From NCBI RefSeq assembly GCF_016741855.1, contig NZ_JAERRH010000012.1:158425-222424 (forward strand): DNA of 64,000 nucleotides. Reading direction: 5' to 3'. This DNA is from Streptomyces musisoli. GTDB taxonomy: Bacteria > Actinomycetota > Actinomycetes > Streptomycetales > Streptomycetaceae. This document shows positions 8,627-16,700 of the stretch, piece after piece. The notes beneath the pieces are model-generated. The model saw only the letters and a list, made by a program, of their open reading frames with translations, was not told the DNA's origin and did no database searches. Each line of letters starts with the position of its first letter. Within the stretch, counting starts at the first letter, position 1. Both the position numbers and the translations under genes were made by a program.

Positions 8627-9688
8627 ATGGCCCCCGTCTTCGCCCACGGCCGCCTCCGCCTCTACCTGCTCAAGCTGCTCGACGAGGCCCCGCGCCACGG
8701 CTACGAGGTGATCAGGCTCCTGGAGGAACGCTTCCAGGGGCTGTACGCCCCCTCGGCGGGCACGGTCTACCCCCGCCTGGCCAAGCTGGAGGCGGAGGGC
8801 CTGGTCCGGCACACCACCGAGGGCGGCCGCAAGGTGTACGCCATCACGGACGCGGGCCGAGCCGAACTGGCCGACCGCAGCGGCGAGCTGGCCGACCTGG
8901 AGCTGGAGATCCGCGAGTCGGTCGCGGAACTGGCCGCCGAGATAAGGGCCGACGTGCGCGGCGCGGCCGGCGACCTGCGCCGCGAGATGCGCGCCGCCGC
9001 CTCCGAGGCCCGCCGTGGCACCAAGGCACCCGGGGGCGAGACGCCCTACGGGGAGTACGGCGAGATGAACGACAAGGAGGCGTGGAAGGCCGCCAAGGAG
9101 GAGATGCGCCGCGTCAAGCAGGAGTGGAAGGAGCAGGCGCGGCGCGCCAAGGACGAGAGCCGCCGGGCCCGCGAGGAGGCCCAGCGGGCCAGGCGCCAGG
9201 CGCAGGAGGCGCAGGCGCGGGCGCGGGCCCAGGCCCAGGAAGAGGTGCAGCGCATCGCCCGCCGGGTCCAGGACCGGGTCCAGGACCACTTCAGCCGCGG
9301 CGACTGGCCGACCGGCGTCCGCGAGGGCCTGACCGAGCTGGCCAAGGAGTTCGGCGAGTTCGGGAAGGACCACGGCAAGGAATTCGGCTGGGACTGGGGC
9401 TTCGGCCGCCCCGCCGAAGGAGCGGCGAAGTCCGCGCCCGCCGCGGAACCGCACTACACCTCCGCCAAGGAGGACTTCCCCGCCGAGTACGAGCCCTCCT
9501 GGGCGCACGAGGACTCCACCGGCGACCCGGCCCGTGACCTCGACCGCCTCCTGGACCGCTTCCGCGACGACATCCGCGACGCGGCCCGCGACCACGGCGT
9601 CACCCCCACCCAGCTCAGCGAGGCCCGCCACCACCTGTCCACAGCAGCGTCCCGCATCGCGGCCCTGCTCCACACCCCGCCCCGCTGA
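8627..9688 (+). CDS. PadR-family transcriptional regulator with long helical region
   Basis: This 353-residue protein starts with a PadR winged-helix domain (about residues 8-95; LYLLKLLDEAPRHGYEVIRLL and YPRLAKLEAEGLV). A very long Arg/Glu/Ala/Gln-rich helical, probably coiled-coil, section follows (about 95-215). The C-terminal part holds a short helical segment near the end (LDRLLDRFRDDIRDAARDHG). Ordinary PadR proteins are 110-180 residues, so the extension is unusual in general, though I believe it recurs in Streptomyces. The gene follows the DUF4097 gene by one base and is probably regulated with it through the ATAT-centred sites upstream of that gene. Confidence 0.9.
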   Translation: MAPVFAHGRLRLYLLKLLDEAPRHGYEVIRLLEERFQGLYAPSAGTVYPRLAKLEAEGLVRHTTEGGRKVYAITDAGRAELADRSGELADLELEIRESVAELAAEIRADVRGAAGDLRREMRAAASEARRGTKAPGGETPYGEYGEMNDKEAWKAAKEEMRRVKQEWKEQARRAKDESRRAREEAQRARRQAQEAQARARAQAQEEVQRIARRVQDRVQDHFSRGDWPTGVREGLTELAKEFGEFGKDHGKEFGWDWGFGRPAEGAAKSAPAAEPHYTSAKEDFPAEYEPSWAHEDSTGDPARDLDRLLDRFRDDIRDAARDHGVTPTQLSEARHHLSTAASRIAALLHTPPR

Positions 9689-9709
9689 CCCCCACTCGAC
9701 CGCCCCCGG

Positions 9710-9794
9710 GCTGACCGGGCTGACGGACCGGCCGGACTGACTGGACTGGCCGGAGTGACCGGACTGACGGACTGACCGGACTGACCGGACTGAA
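9710..9794. repeat. Degenerate 9-10 bp tandem repeat (gactgaccg type)
   Basis: About nine imperfect copies of gactgaccgg run between padR and the convergent ClpN gene. Stretches such as ggactgacgg and ggactgaccgg alternate. The array is not coding in either neighbour and no strong terminator was seen beside it. It looks like slippage-generated sequence and may vary between strains. Confidence 0.75.
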
Positions 9795-9952
9795 GGAACC
9801 AACCCGACTGAAGGAAACCAAAGCGACCACGCGCCCCGGCCCGAAACCCCCCAGACCAGCCCTCCAGCCCTCCAGACAATCGATCCGGGTGGGCGGGCAG
9901 ACCCCCGGGGCCCGGAGGAAACTCCCAGGGCCCGGGGGCAGCCCCGGGTAAC

Positions 9953-10516
9953 TCACCCCCGAGCCGGGCGGACGGGCGGGCAAACCCTCGTCACCGCCTC
10001 GAACGTCACCCCATGGTCGGCCAGCACCTCCCCCGCCACCCCCGGCAGCACCGTAAACGCCAGCAACAGGTGCTCATCCCCGATGTGCCGGTCACGCCGA
10101 GCGAGAGCGACCCGCAGGGCCCGCTCCAGCACATCCTTCGCAGCCCGGCCGAAGTTGGGCCGCCGCCCGCCCCACCAACGCCTGTCCCCACGGTCGCCGG
10201 ACATCGCCCCGACGCCGTGCACCTCCTCCACCCGTGCCACGATCTGCGCGACATCGATACCCAGCCCCGCCAGCGCGTCCGCCTCGGCCCGGGTGATGCC
10301 GGCGCGCCGCCTCGCCTCCCGCAGGGCGTCCCGCACCACCTCCCGGCGCTCCGCGAGCCCCAACACGGCCAGTGCGAAGGACCCCCGGCTCCCCTCACGG
10401 TCGAGGAGCGCGAGCAGCAGATGCTCGGCGTCGACGGTCCCCGCCCCGCCCTGCTCCGCGTACCCCCACGCCCCTTCGACCACCGCCCGGGCGTCCTTCG
10501 TGAACCGCTCGAACAT
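9953..10516 (-). CDS. Clp N-terminal domain protein
   Basis: This 187-residue protein contains two ClpA/ClpC N-domain repeats (MFERFTKDARAVVEGA and AEHLLLALL, then AKDVLERALRVALARRDRHIGDEHLLLAF) and nothing else, with no AAA+ modules. Stand-alone N domains can bind substrates or adaptors of Clp ATPases. GGGAGG precedes the ATG at good spacing. The start shares one base with the stop of the HTH gene (TGATG), so the two are translationally coupled. A regulatory role for the partner HTH protein or for Clp proteolysis is inferred from this pairing. Confidence 0.88.
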   Translation of the reverse strand: MFERFTKDARAVVEGAWGYAEQGGAGTVDAEHLLLALLDREGSRGSFALAVLGLAERREVVRDALREARRRAGITRAEADALAGLGIDVAQIVARVEEVHGVGAMSGDRGDRRWWGGRRPNFGRAAKDVLERALRVALARRDRHIGDEHLLLAFTVLPGVAGEVLADHGVTFEAVTRVCPPVRPARG

Positions 10517-10725
10517 CAATGCCTCCCGTACTTCTTGTGCACGGCCTGCCTGCTGACGCCCAGCTCCGCGGCGATCTCCTGCCACGACCAGCCCTGATTG
10601 CGCGCACTGCGCACCTGCACAGCCTCCAGCTGTTCCAGCAGCCGGCGCAGCGCGGCCACGGCCCGCAGCCCGATGCGCGGATCGCGGTCACCGGCACGCT
10701 CGGCGAGATCGGTTGCCTCACTCAT
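10516..10725 (-). CDS. Small HTH DNA-binding protein
   Basis: This 69-residue protein has an N-terminal helix and a C-terminal helix-turn-helix (WSWQEIAAELGVSRQAVHKKYG), resembling a sigma region 4/Fis-type HTH. It has no other domain. It is the first gene of a two-gene operon with the ClpN protein. The -10 box TAGATT ends six bases before the ATG, so the mRNA probably starts at or next to the A of the ATG and is leaderless. Two palindromes over the promoter are good candidates for its own operators. Confidence 0.85.
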   Translation of the reverse strand: MSEATDLAERAGDRDPRIGLRAVAALRRLLEQLEAVQVRSARNQGWSWQEIAAELGVSRQAVHKKYGRH

Positions 10726-10727
10726 AC

Positions 10728-10772
10728 TGTCAATCTAGGTTGACAGCCCCTCCGTTGTCAACCGAGGTTGAC
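10728..10772 (-). promoter_or_regulatory. Leaderless promoter with two overlapping palindromic operators
   Basis: Read on the minus strand, TTGACA is followed after 18 bp by TAGATT, a near-perfect vegetative promoter. Palindrome 1 (10728-10745, TGTCAA-N6-TTGACA) overlaps the -10 box. Palindrome 2 (10757-10772, GTCAACC-GA-GGTTGAC) overlaps the -35 box. The dyad centres are 28 bp apart. The arms are alike (GTCAA/TTGAC), so one dimeric protein probably binds both. The adjacent HTH protein is the obvious candidate (inference). Confidence 0.8.
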
Positions 10773-10789
10773 GCGCGGGATGCGCGAAA

Positions 10790-10815
10790 GGCGGGTCCGG
10801 CACCCCGGACCCGCC
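10790..10815 (-). terminator. Hairpin downstream of the oxidoreductase gene
   Basis: A perfect 11-bp stem (GGCGGGTCCGG/CCGGACCCGCC) with loop CACC lies 28 bp after the stop at 10844. There is no strong T-run, as is usual in Streptomyces. Confidence 0.75.
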
Positions 10816-10843
10816 TGTAGACAACTCAGCTCGCGCGCAGCCG

Positions 10844-11809
10844 TCAGGAGTTGGTCAGTACGATCTTCCCGAACTGTTCGCCGGACGCCAGCCGTTCGAA
10901 GCCCTCACGGGCCCGGTCCAGCGGCAGCTCCTCGTCGATGACGGGCCGCACGCCGGTCGCGGCGCAGAAGGACAGCAGGTCCTCCAGCTCGTCCTTGGTG
11001 CCCATCGTGGAGCCGACCACCTTCAGCTCGAGGAAGAAGATCCTCGTCAGCTCGGCGTGCGAGGGCCGGTCCCCGCTGGTGGCGCCGGAGATGACGAGCG
11101 TGCCGCCGGGCCGCAGGGACTTCACCGAGTGCGACCAGGTGGCGGCCCCCACGGTCTCGATGACGGCGTCCACCCGCTGCGGCAGCCGCGCGCCGGGCTC
11201 CACGGCCTCCACCGCCCCCAGCTCCAGGGCCCGCTTCCGCTTCGCCTCGTCCCGGCTGGTGGCGAATACACGCAGCCCGGCCGCCTTGCCGAGGATGATC
11301 GCGGCCGTGGCGACACCGCCGCCCGCGCCCTGCACGAGGACCGAGTCGCCGGGTCGTACCCCCGCGTTGGTGAACAGCATCCGGTACGCCGTCAGCCAGG
11401 CCGTCGGCAGACAGGCCGCCTCGGCGAAGGACAGTTCCTTCGGCTTGGGCAGGACGTTCCAGGTCGGCACGGCGACCTGCTCGGCGAAGGTGCCCTGATA
11501 GCGCTCGGTGAGGATCGAGCGCGGCTCGCCGGGGCCGACGCCGTGGCCGGTCTGCCCGATGACGGAATGCAGGACGACCTCGTTGCCGTCCACGTCGATG
11601 CCGGCGGCGTCGCAGCCGAGGATCATCGGCAGCCGGTCCTCCGGCAGGCCGACGCCCCGCAGGGACCAGAGGTCGTGGTGGTTGAGGGAAGCGGCCCGTA
11701 CCGTGACGGTGCTCCAGCCGGGACGGGCCTCGGGAGCCGGACGCTCCCCCAACTCGAGGCCGGTGAGCGGCTGGTCGCGGTCGATTCGGGCGGCGTAGAC
11801 AGCGAACAT
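10844..11809 (-). CDS. Zinc-type alcohol dehydrogenase-like / quinone oxidoreductase
   Basis: This 321-residue MDR-superfamily protein has a GroES-like N domain (ASLNHHDLWSLRGVG, LGCDAAGIDVDGNEV) and a Rossmann domain with the motif GAGGGVATAA near residue 160. The structural-zinc cysteines of true alcohol dehydrogenases are not present, so it belongs with the quinone oxidoreductase or zinc-independent reductase branch, probably NADPH-dependent. Substrate cannot be told. It starts at an ATG at 11809 and stands alone, with a terminator downstream and the malic-enzyme terminator on the far side. Confidence 0.88.
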   Translation of the reverse strand: MFAVYAARIDRDQPLTGLELGERPAPEARPGWSTVTVRAASLNHHDLWSLRGVGLPEDRLPMILGCDAAGIDVDGNEVVLHSVIGQTGHGVGPGEPRSILTERYQGTFAEQVAVPTWNVLPKPKELSFAEAACLPTAWLTAYRMLFTNAGVRPGDSVLVQGAGGGVATAAIILGKAAGLRVFATSRDEAKRKRALELGAVEAVEPGARLPQRVDAVIETVGAATWSHSVKSLRPGGTLVISGATSGDRPSHAELTRIFFLELKVVGSTMGTKDELEDLLSFCAATGVRPVIDEELPLDRAREGFERLASGEQFGKIVLTNS

Positions 11810-12013
11810 GCTGCCGACGATAGGTGCGCCGTGCAGCCGGCGGAACTACACGGGGCTGTGACACATGCCCTCTTGCGTGACGGCACCCGTGCAGCGCAGC
11901 CCGGCACCGACGAACCCGGCCGGCACCTCCGCGGCACCCGCCCGAACGAGCCGGGGGTGACCGGGGAGCCGGGGTGACCGCGTGACCGCGTGACCGCGTG
12001 GCCGGGTAGAGAA

Positions 12014-12043
12014 AATGGCCCCGCCCGGAGGGGCGGGGCCATT
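12014..12043 (-). terminator. Terminator of the malic enzyme gene
   Basis: A perfect 13-bp stem (AATGGCCCCGCCC/GGGCGGGGCCATT) with loop GGAG lies 11 bp past the stop and is followed on the minus strand by TTTTC. A short tgaccgcg triple repeat lies beyond it (about 11974-12000). Confidence 0.88.
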
Positions 12044-12053
12044 CGGTGCAGCG

Positions 12054-13277
12054 TCAGCGACGAGCGACACCCTCGGCACGAGCGGCGGCGGCCACCGCCG
12101 CGGTCACGGCCGGGGCGACCCGCTCGTCGAAGGGCGAGGGAATGACGTAGTCGGCGGCGAGGTCGTCCCCGACCACCGCGGCCAGCGCCTCCGCCGCCGC
12201 GATCTTCATCCCCTCCGTGATCCGCGAGGCCCGCACCTGGAGCGCGCCCGCGAAGATCCCGGGGAAGGCCAGCACGTTGTTGATCTGGTTCGGGAAGTCC
12301 GAGCGCCCGGTGGCGACGACCGCCGCGTACTTGTGCGCGACGTCCGGGTGCACCTCGGGGTTCGGGTTGGCCATGGCGAACACGAAGGCGCCCTCGGCCA
12401 TGGTGGCCACGGCCTCCTCCGCGACCGTACCGCCGGAGACGCCGATGAAGACGTCCGCGCCCGCGAGGGCGTCCTCCAGCGAGCCGGTGAGGCCGGCCTT
12501 GTTGGTGAATCCGGCCAGCTCGCGCTTGACCGGGGTGAGGTCGTCCCGGTCGGCCGACACGACGCCCTTGCGGTCGGCCACCGCGACGTCCCCGATGCCG
12601 GCCTCGACCAGCATCTTGGCGATGGCGACACCGGCCGCGCCGGCACCCGAGATGACGGCCCGCAGCTGCCCGATCTCGCGTCCGCTCAGCCGGGCCGCAT
12701 TGCGCAGCGCGGCGAGCGTCACGACGGCCGTACCGTGCTGGTCGTCGTGGAAGACCGGGATGTCCAGGCGCTCCTGGAGCCGGCGCTCGATCTCGAAGCA
12801 CCGGGGCGCCGAGATGTCCTCCAGGTTCACTCCGCCGAACGAGGGAGCGAGCCGGACCACGGTCTCGACGATGTCGTCGACGTCCGTGCAGTCGAGCGCG
12901 ATCGGCACCGCGTCGACGCCGCCGAACTGCTTGAACAGGATCGCCTTGCCCTCCATCACGGGGAGGGAGGCCTGGGGACCGATGTCCCCGAGCCCGAGCA
13001 CGGCCGTACCGTCGGTCACGACGGCGACCACGGACGACTTCCACGTGTAGTCGTTGACCAGTTCCGGCTGTTCCGCGATCGCGGTGCACACGCGCGCCAC
13101 ACCGGGCGTGTACGCGAGGGAAAGGTCGTCCTTGTCGCGGACCGGCACGGTGGCCTGCACGGCCATCTTGCCGCCGCGGTGCAGCGCGAACACCGGATCG
13201 AAGGAATCGAGGGGCTCGGCCCCGCCGTCCTGGTCCGTTTTGCTGTCGCTGCGAGGATTGACGATCTCCGCTGCCAC
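12054..13277 (-). CDS. Malic enzyme (NAD(P)-dependent malate dehydrogenase, decarboxylating)
   Basis: This 407-residue enzyme oxidatively decarboxylates malate to pyruvate. It has the malic N domain with the tyrosine motif LAYTPGVARVC, the metal-binding stretch DDQHGTA and a Rossmann motif GAGAAGVAIA. The length fits the short bacterial type without the C-terminal phosphotransacetylase module. From memory, S. coelicolor has an NAD form (SCO2951) and an NADP form of about this length (SCO5261); position next to the ABC importer matches the NADP form, but cofactor use is not proven by sequence. Start is GTG. Role: supply of pyruvate and NADPH. Confidence 0.93.
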   Translation of the reverse strand: MAAEIVNPRSDSKTDQDGGAEPLDSFDPVFALHRGGKMAVQATVPVRDKDDLSLAYTPGVARVCTAIAEQPELVNDYTWKSSVVAVVTDGTAVLGLGDIGPQASLPVMEGKAILFKQFGGVDAVPIALDCTDVDDIVETVVRLAPSFGGVNLEDISAPRCFEIERRLQERLDIPVFHDDQHGTAVVTLAALRNAARLSGREIGQLRAVISGAGAAGVAIAKMLVEAGIGDVAVADRKGVVSADRDDLTPVKRELAGFTNKAGLTGSLEDALAGADVFIGVSGGTVAEEAVATMAEGAFVFAMANPNPEVHPDVAHKYAAVVATGRSDFPNQINNVLAFPGIFAGALQVRASRITEGMKIAAAEALAAVVGDDLAADYVIPSPFDERVAPAVTAAVAAAARAEGVARR

Positions 13278-13823
13278 TTTGTCTTACCCCTTAGGTATGC
13301 ATGGTTTGAGGGTCGACCACTCCTGGTGAGGGGTGGGCGGGCACCGCGTACGGCCTGATTGCTGATACGTGCGAGGCCATACGCGACGGGCGCGCCGCAC
13401 ACGCGCCCTGAGCCCCGGATGAGGGGTGTAAAGAACCTTCTTACCGGACGGACGGTGCCCGCGACGAGTCCATTAGGTCCAAGGTCACATCCAGGAACCG
13501 GAAGGCGACGCGGAGGTGACGTACGGCCGACGGGCCGGAATGGCGTGAAAACACACAAGCCCGGCTGATCACATCGTGAGACACGCTGAAGATTTTCCGG
13601 CCGGAGTGCTTGATTCCCGCAGATGATCCGGCGGCTATGGACCAAGGATGTACCGACCTGATGCGGTTCGGGGGTCACCCGTTATCCGATTTTGACATTT
13701 CGACTCCCCTGAATGGCGCAGTCCGAATGGCAAGATGCCGTAAACCCACGAGGTCGCGACACCCGAAGGTGTGTGTTTCCGTCGACCCATCGGCAACTCT
13801 TCCCATCCGCCGGAGGAACCACG
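13278..13823. other. Divergent intergenic region, malic enzyme / ABC importer
   Basis: This 546-bp region separates two divergent starts and holds no convincing gene. A perfect -35 hexamer TTGACA lies at 13692-13697 on the plus strand, about 125 bp before the binding-protein gene, but a matching -10 is not clear. The stretch 13560-13780 is visibly less GC-rich than the rest, as promoter regions here often are. The binding-protein gene has GGAGG just before its ATG. Confidence 0.5.
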
Positions 13824-14783
13824 ATGACCGCAAGCTCCACCCGTCGTACCACCGCCGCGCGCTCCCGTCTGGCCGCGGTCGGTGCGATCGCGGTCGCAGG
13901 CGCCCTGCTGCTCACCGGCTGCGGTGATCAGACCAAGGAAAAGGACAACGACTCCGGCAGCGCGTCCACCATCAGCGCCCCGCTCGCCGACAAGCTCCCC
14001 CAGGACATCCGCAACAAGGGCAAGATCCGCGTCGGCTCGGACATCGCGTACGCGCCGGTCGAGTACAAGGACTCCGCGGGCAAGGTCGTCGGCCTGGACC
14101 CCGACCTGGCGGACGCCCTCGGCAAGCAGCTCGGCGTGACGTTCGACTTCCAGAACGGCACCTTCGACGGCCTGCTCACCGGTCTGCGCTCGGACCGCTA
14201 CGACATGGCGATGTCGGCGATGACGGACAACAAGAACCGTCAGGAGGGCGTCGACCCGGACAGCGGCAAGAAGGTCGGCGAGGGCGTCGACTTCGTCGAC
14301 TACCTGACCGCCGGCGTCTCGATCTACACCCGCAAGGGCGACACCAAGGGCATCAAGGCCTGGGACGACCTGTGCGGCAAGAAGCTGGCCGTCCAGCGCG
14401 GCACCACCTCGGAGGACCTGGCCAAGCAGCAGGCCAAGAAGTGTCCGAGCGGCAAGAAGCTCGCCATCGAGCCCTTCGACGACAACCAGCAGGCCCAGAC
14501 CCGGCTGCGCTCGGGCGGTGCGGACGCCGTGTCCGCCGACTTCCCGGTCGCCGCGTACGCGGTGAAGACCTCGGGCGGCGGCAAGGACTTCGAGATCGTC
14601 GGCGAGCAGGTCGAGGCGGCCCCGTACGGCATCGCCGTCGCCAAGGGCGACACCCAGCTGCGGGACGCGCTCCAGGCCGCGATGGACGCGATCATCGCCA
14701 ACGGCGAGTACCAGAAGATCCTCGAGAAGTGGGGCGCGCAGGACGGCGCCCTCAAGAAGTCCGTGATCAACGGCGGCAAGTGA
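13824..14783 (+). CDS. Glutamate/amino-acid ABC transporter substrate-binding lipoprotein
   Basis: This 319-residue protein has a lipoprotein signal peptide with lipobox LLTGC (Cys33) and a bacterial extracellular solute-binding fold (family 3: VGSDIAYAPVEYKDSAGKVVG near the N terminus of the mature protein). It should be anchored on the outer face of the membrane and deliver a polar amino acid to the permease. GGAGGAA precedes the ATG. It is the first of a three-gene operon with a permease and an ATPase, 38 bp before the next start. Glutamate or glutamine specificity is inferred from family, not shown. Confidence 0.93.
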   Translation: MTASSTRRTTAARSRLAAVGAIAVAGALLLTGCGDQTKEKDNDSGSASTISAPLADKLPQDIRNKGKIRVGSDIAYAPVEYKDSAGKVVGLDPDLADALGKQLGVTFDFQNGTFDGLLTGLRSDRYDMAMSAMTDNKNRQEGVDPDSGKKVGEGVDFVDYLTAGVSIYTRKGDTKGIKAWDDLCGKKLAVQRGTTSEDLAKQQAKKCPSGKKLAIEPFDDNQQAQTRLRSGGADAVSADFPVAAYAVKTSGGGKDFEIVGEQVEAAPYGIAVAKGDTQLRDALQAAMDAIIANGEYQKILEKWGAQDGALKKSVINGGK

Positions 14784-14821
14784 CCGCGACCGGCAGAAGC
14801 GGCCACTGAGAGGCACTACCC

Positions 14822-15760
14822 GTGACTGACATAGACAAGACGGCGGAACCGGCGGACACGCCCGTGGCCGGCGCCGAGGCCATCAAGGCCATCCCGGTGC
14901 GGCACTACGGACGCTACGTCGCCGCCGTCATCGCGATCGCGATCCTCGTCGCGATCATCTACGCGTTCGGCCAGGGCAAGATCAACTGGAACGCGGTACC
15001 GGACTACTTCTTCGACGACCGGATCATGACCGGCGTCAGCAAGACCCTCCTGCTGACGGTCCTGTCGATGCTGATCGGCATCGTCGGCGGCATCCTGCTG
15101 GCGGTGATGCGGCTGTCGAAGAACCCGGTGACCTCGTCGATCGCCTGGTTCTACATCTGGTTCTTCCGCGGCACCCCGGTCCTGGTCCAGCTGTTCCTCT
15201 GGTTCAACCTGGGCCTGGTCTTCGAGTACATCAACCTGATGCCGTTCTACAAGGACTACTGGTCGAACTTCATGACGCCGCTGCTGACGGCGTTGCTCGG
15301 CCTGGGCCTGAACGAGGCGGCGTACATGGCGGAGATCTGCCGGGCCGGCCTCCTCGCGGTGGACGAGGGCCAGACCGAGGCGGCCCACGCCCTCGGCATG
15401 AGCCACAGCAAGACGCTGCGCCGGGTGGTCATCCCGCAGGCGATGCGCGTGATCGTGCCGCCGACGGGCAACGAAGTGATCAACATGCTGAAGACGACCT
15501 CGCTCGTGGCGGCCGTCCAGTATCCCGAGCTGTTCCGCTACGCCCAGGACATCGGCCAGAACTCCGGTGCCCCGGTGGAGATGTACTTCCTCGCCGCGGC
15601 CTGGTACCTGATCATGACCTCGGTGCTGAGCGTGGGCCAGTACTACATCGAGCGCTACTACGCCCGCGGCTCCAGCCGCCAGCTGCCGCCCACGCCGTGG
15701 CAGAAGGTGAAGGCCAACATGCTGTCGCTGGGCCGCCCGAAGGGAGCGGTGGGCGCATGA
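14822..15760 (+). CDS. Amino-acid ABC transporter permease
   Basis: This 312-residue polar amino-acid permease (HisM/GlnP type) has several membrane segments, the first at about residues 32-50. It carries the EAA loop signature (NEAAYMAEICRAG followed by EAAHALGMSHSKTLRRVVIP) that contacts the ATPase. Most two-permease systems have a second permease gene; here a single one follows the binding protein, so it probably works as a homodimer. It starts with GTG, and its stop overlaps the ATPase start by 4 bp (ATGA). Confidence 0.94.
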   Translation: MTDIDKTAEPADTPVAGAEAIKAIPVRHYGRYVAAVIAIAILVAIIYAFGQGKINWNAVPDYFFDDRIMTGVSKTLLLTVLSMLIGIVGGILLAVMRLSKNPVTSSIAWFYIWFFRGTPVLVQLFLWFNLGLVFEYINLMPFYKDYWSNFMTPLLTALLGLGLNEAAYMAEICRAGLLAVDEGQTEAAHALGMSHSKTLRRVVIPQAMRVIVPPTGNEVINMLKTTSLVAAVQYPELFRYAQDIGQNSGAPVEMYFLAAAWYLIMTSVLSVGQYYIERYYARGSSRQLPPTPWQKVKANMLSLGRPKGAVGA

Positions 15761-16563
15761 CCGACAAGCTGAGCAAGACGCAGGACGCCCCGGCCAAGGG
15801 CACCGTCCCGATGGTCAGGGCGCAGGGCGTGCACAAGTCCTTCGGCCACGTCGAGGTGCTCAAGGGCATCGACCTGGAGGTGAAGCCGGGCGAGGTGTTC
15901 TGCCTCATCGGCCCCTCCGGTTCCGGCAAGTCGACCTTCCTGCGGTGCATCAACCACCTGGAGAAGATCAACGCCGGGCGGCTGTACGTCGACGGCGAGC
16001 TGGTCGGCTACCGCCAGCAGGGCGACAAGCTGTACGAGCTGCGCGACCGCGAGGTCGCCATGAAGCGCCGCGACATCGGCATGGTCTTCCAGCGCTTCAA
16101 CCTGTTCCCCCACATGACGGCTCTGGAGAACGTCATGGAGGCGCCGGTGCAGGTGAAGGGCGCGAGCAGGTCGCAGGCCAAGGAACGCGCCATGCAGCTG
16201 CTGGACCGGGTGGGCCTGGGCGACCGGGCCGGGCACTACCCCTCGCAGCTCTCCGGCGGCCAGCAGCAGCGCGTGGCGATCGCCCGGGCCCTGGCGATGG
16301 ACCCGAAGCTGATGCTGTTCGACGAGCCGACCTCGGCCCTGGACCCGGAGCTGGTCGGTGACGTCCTGGACGTCATGCGGGACCTCGCCGAGTCCGGCAT
16401 GACCATGGTCGTCGTCACCCATGAGATGGGCTTCGCCCGCGAGGTGGGCGACAGCCTGGTCTTCATGGACGGCGGTGTGGTGGTCGAGTCCGGCAACCCG
16501 AGGGACGTCCTGACCAACCCGCAGCACGAGCGGACGCAGTCGTTCCTGTCGAAGGTGCTGTAG
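15757..16563 (+). CDS. Amino-acid ABC transporter ATP-binding protein
   Basis: This 268-residue ABC ATPase of the GlnQ/HisP class has Walker A GPSGSGKST (52-60), signature LSGGQQQR, Walker B LMLFDEPTSALDPE and the switch histidine in VVVTHEMGF. It powers the importer encoded by the two genes before it. The ATG overlaps the permease stop (ATGA), which decides the start. The operon ends at a strong bidirectional hairpin 70 bp downstream. Confidence 0.96.
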   Translation: MTDKLSKTQDAPAKGTVPMVRAQGVHKSFGHVEVLKGIDLEVKPGEVFCLIGPSGSGKSTFLRCINHLEKINAGRLYVDGELVGYRQQGDKLYELRDREVAMKRRDIGMVFQRFNLFPHMTALENVMEAPVQVKGASRSQAKERAMQLLDRVGLGDRAGHYPSQLSGGQQQRVAIARALAMDPKLMLFDEPTSALDPELVGDVLDVMRDLAESGMTMVVVTHEMGFAREVGDSLVFMDGGVVVESGNPRDVLTNPQHERTQSFLSKVL

Positions 16564-16634
16564 CGCTCCGCGGGTAGCGCCGGCACCGGGCCGCCGGTGG
16601 CCGGGGGCGCGGTTCGCGCGCCCCTCCGGGGGCG

Positions 16635-16690
16635 CGGACATGCGGGAGGGGCGGTACGAGAGTTCTCGTACCGCCCCTCCCGCATGTCCG
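16635..16690. terminator. Perfect 27-bp inverted repeat, bidirectional terminator
   Basis: Arms 16635-16661 and 16664-16690 are perfectly complementary over 27 bp with only two unpaired bases between them (a folded loop would use about four). It lies between convergent genes, 72 bp after the ABC ATPase stop and 11 bp beyond the methyltransferase stop, so it probably ends transcription from both sides. The arm length is well above that of other terminators in the window. Confidence 0.88.
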
Positions 16691-16700
16691 GACCAGGGCT

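Noticed and set aside
7108..8628. Long minus-strand reading across DUF4097
   Set aside because: Only the last 59 codons look like a real protein (DUF6104); the rest is antisense to the DUF4097 gene, which has strong family features.
12015..13358. Plus-strand frame opposite the malic enzyme
   Set aside because: Antisense shadow with low-complexity product; the minus strand has all malic enzyme motifs.
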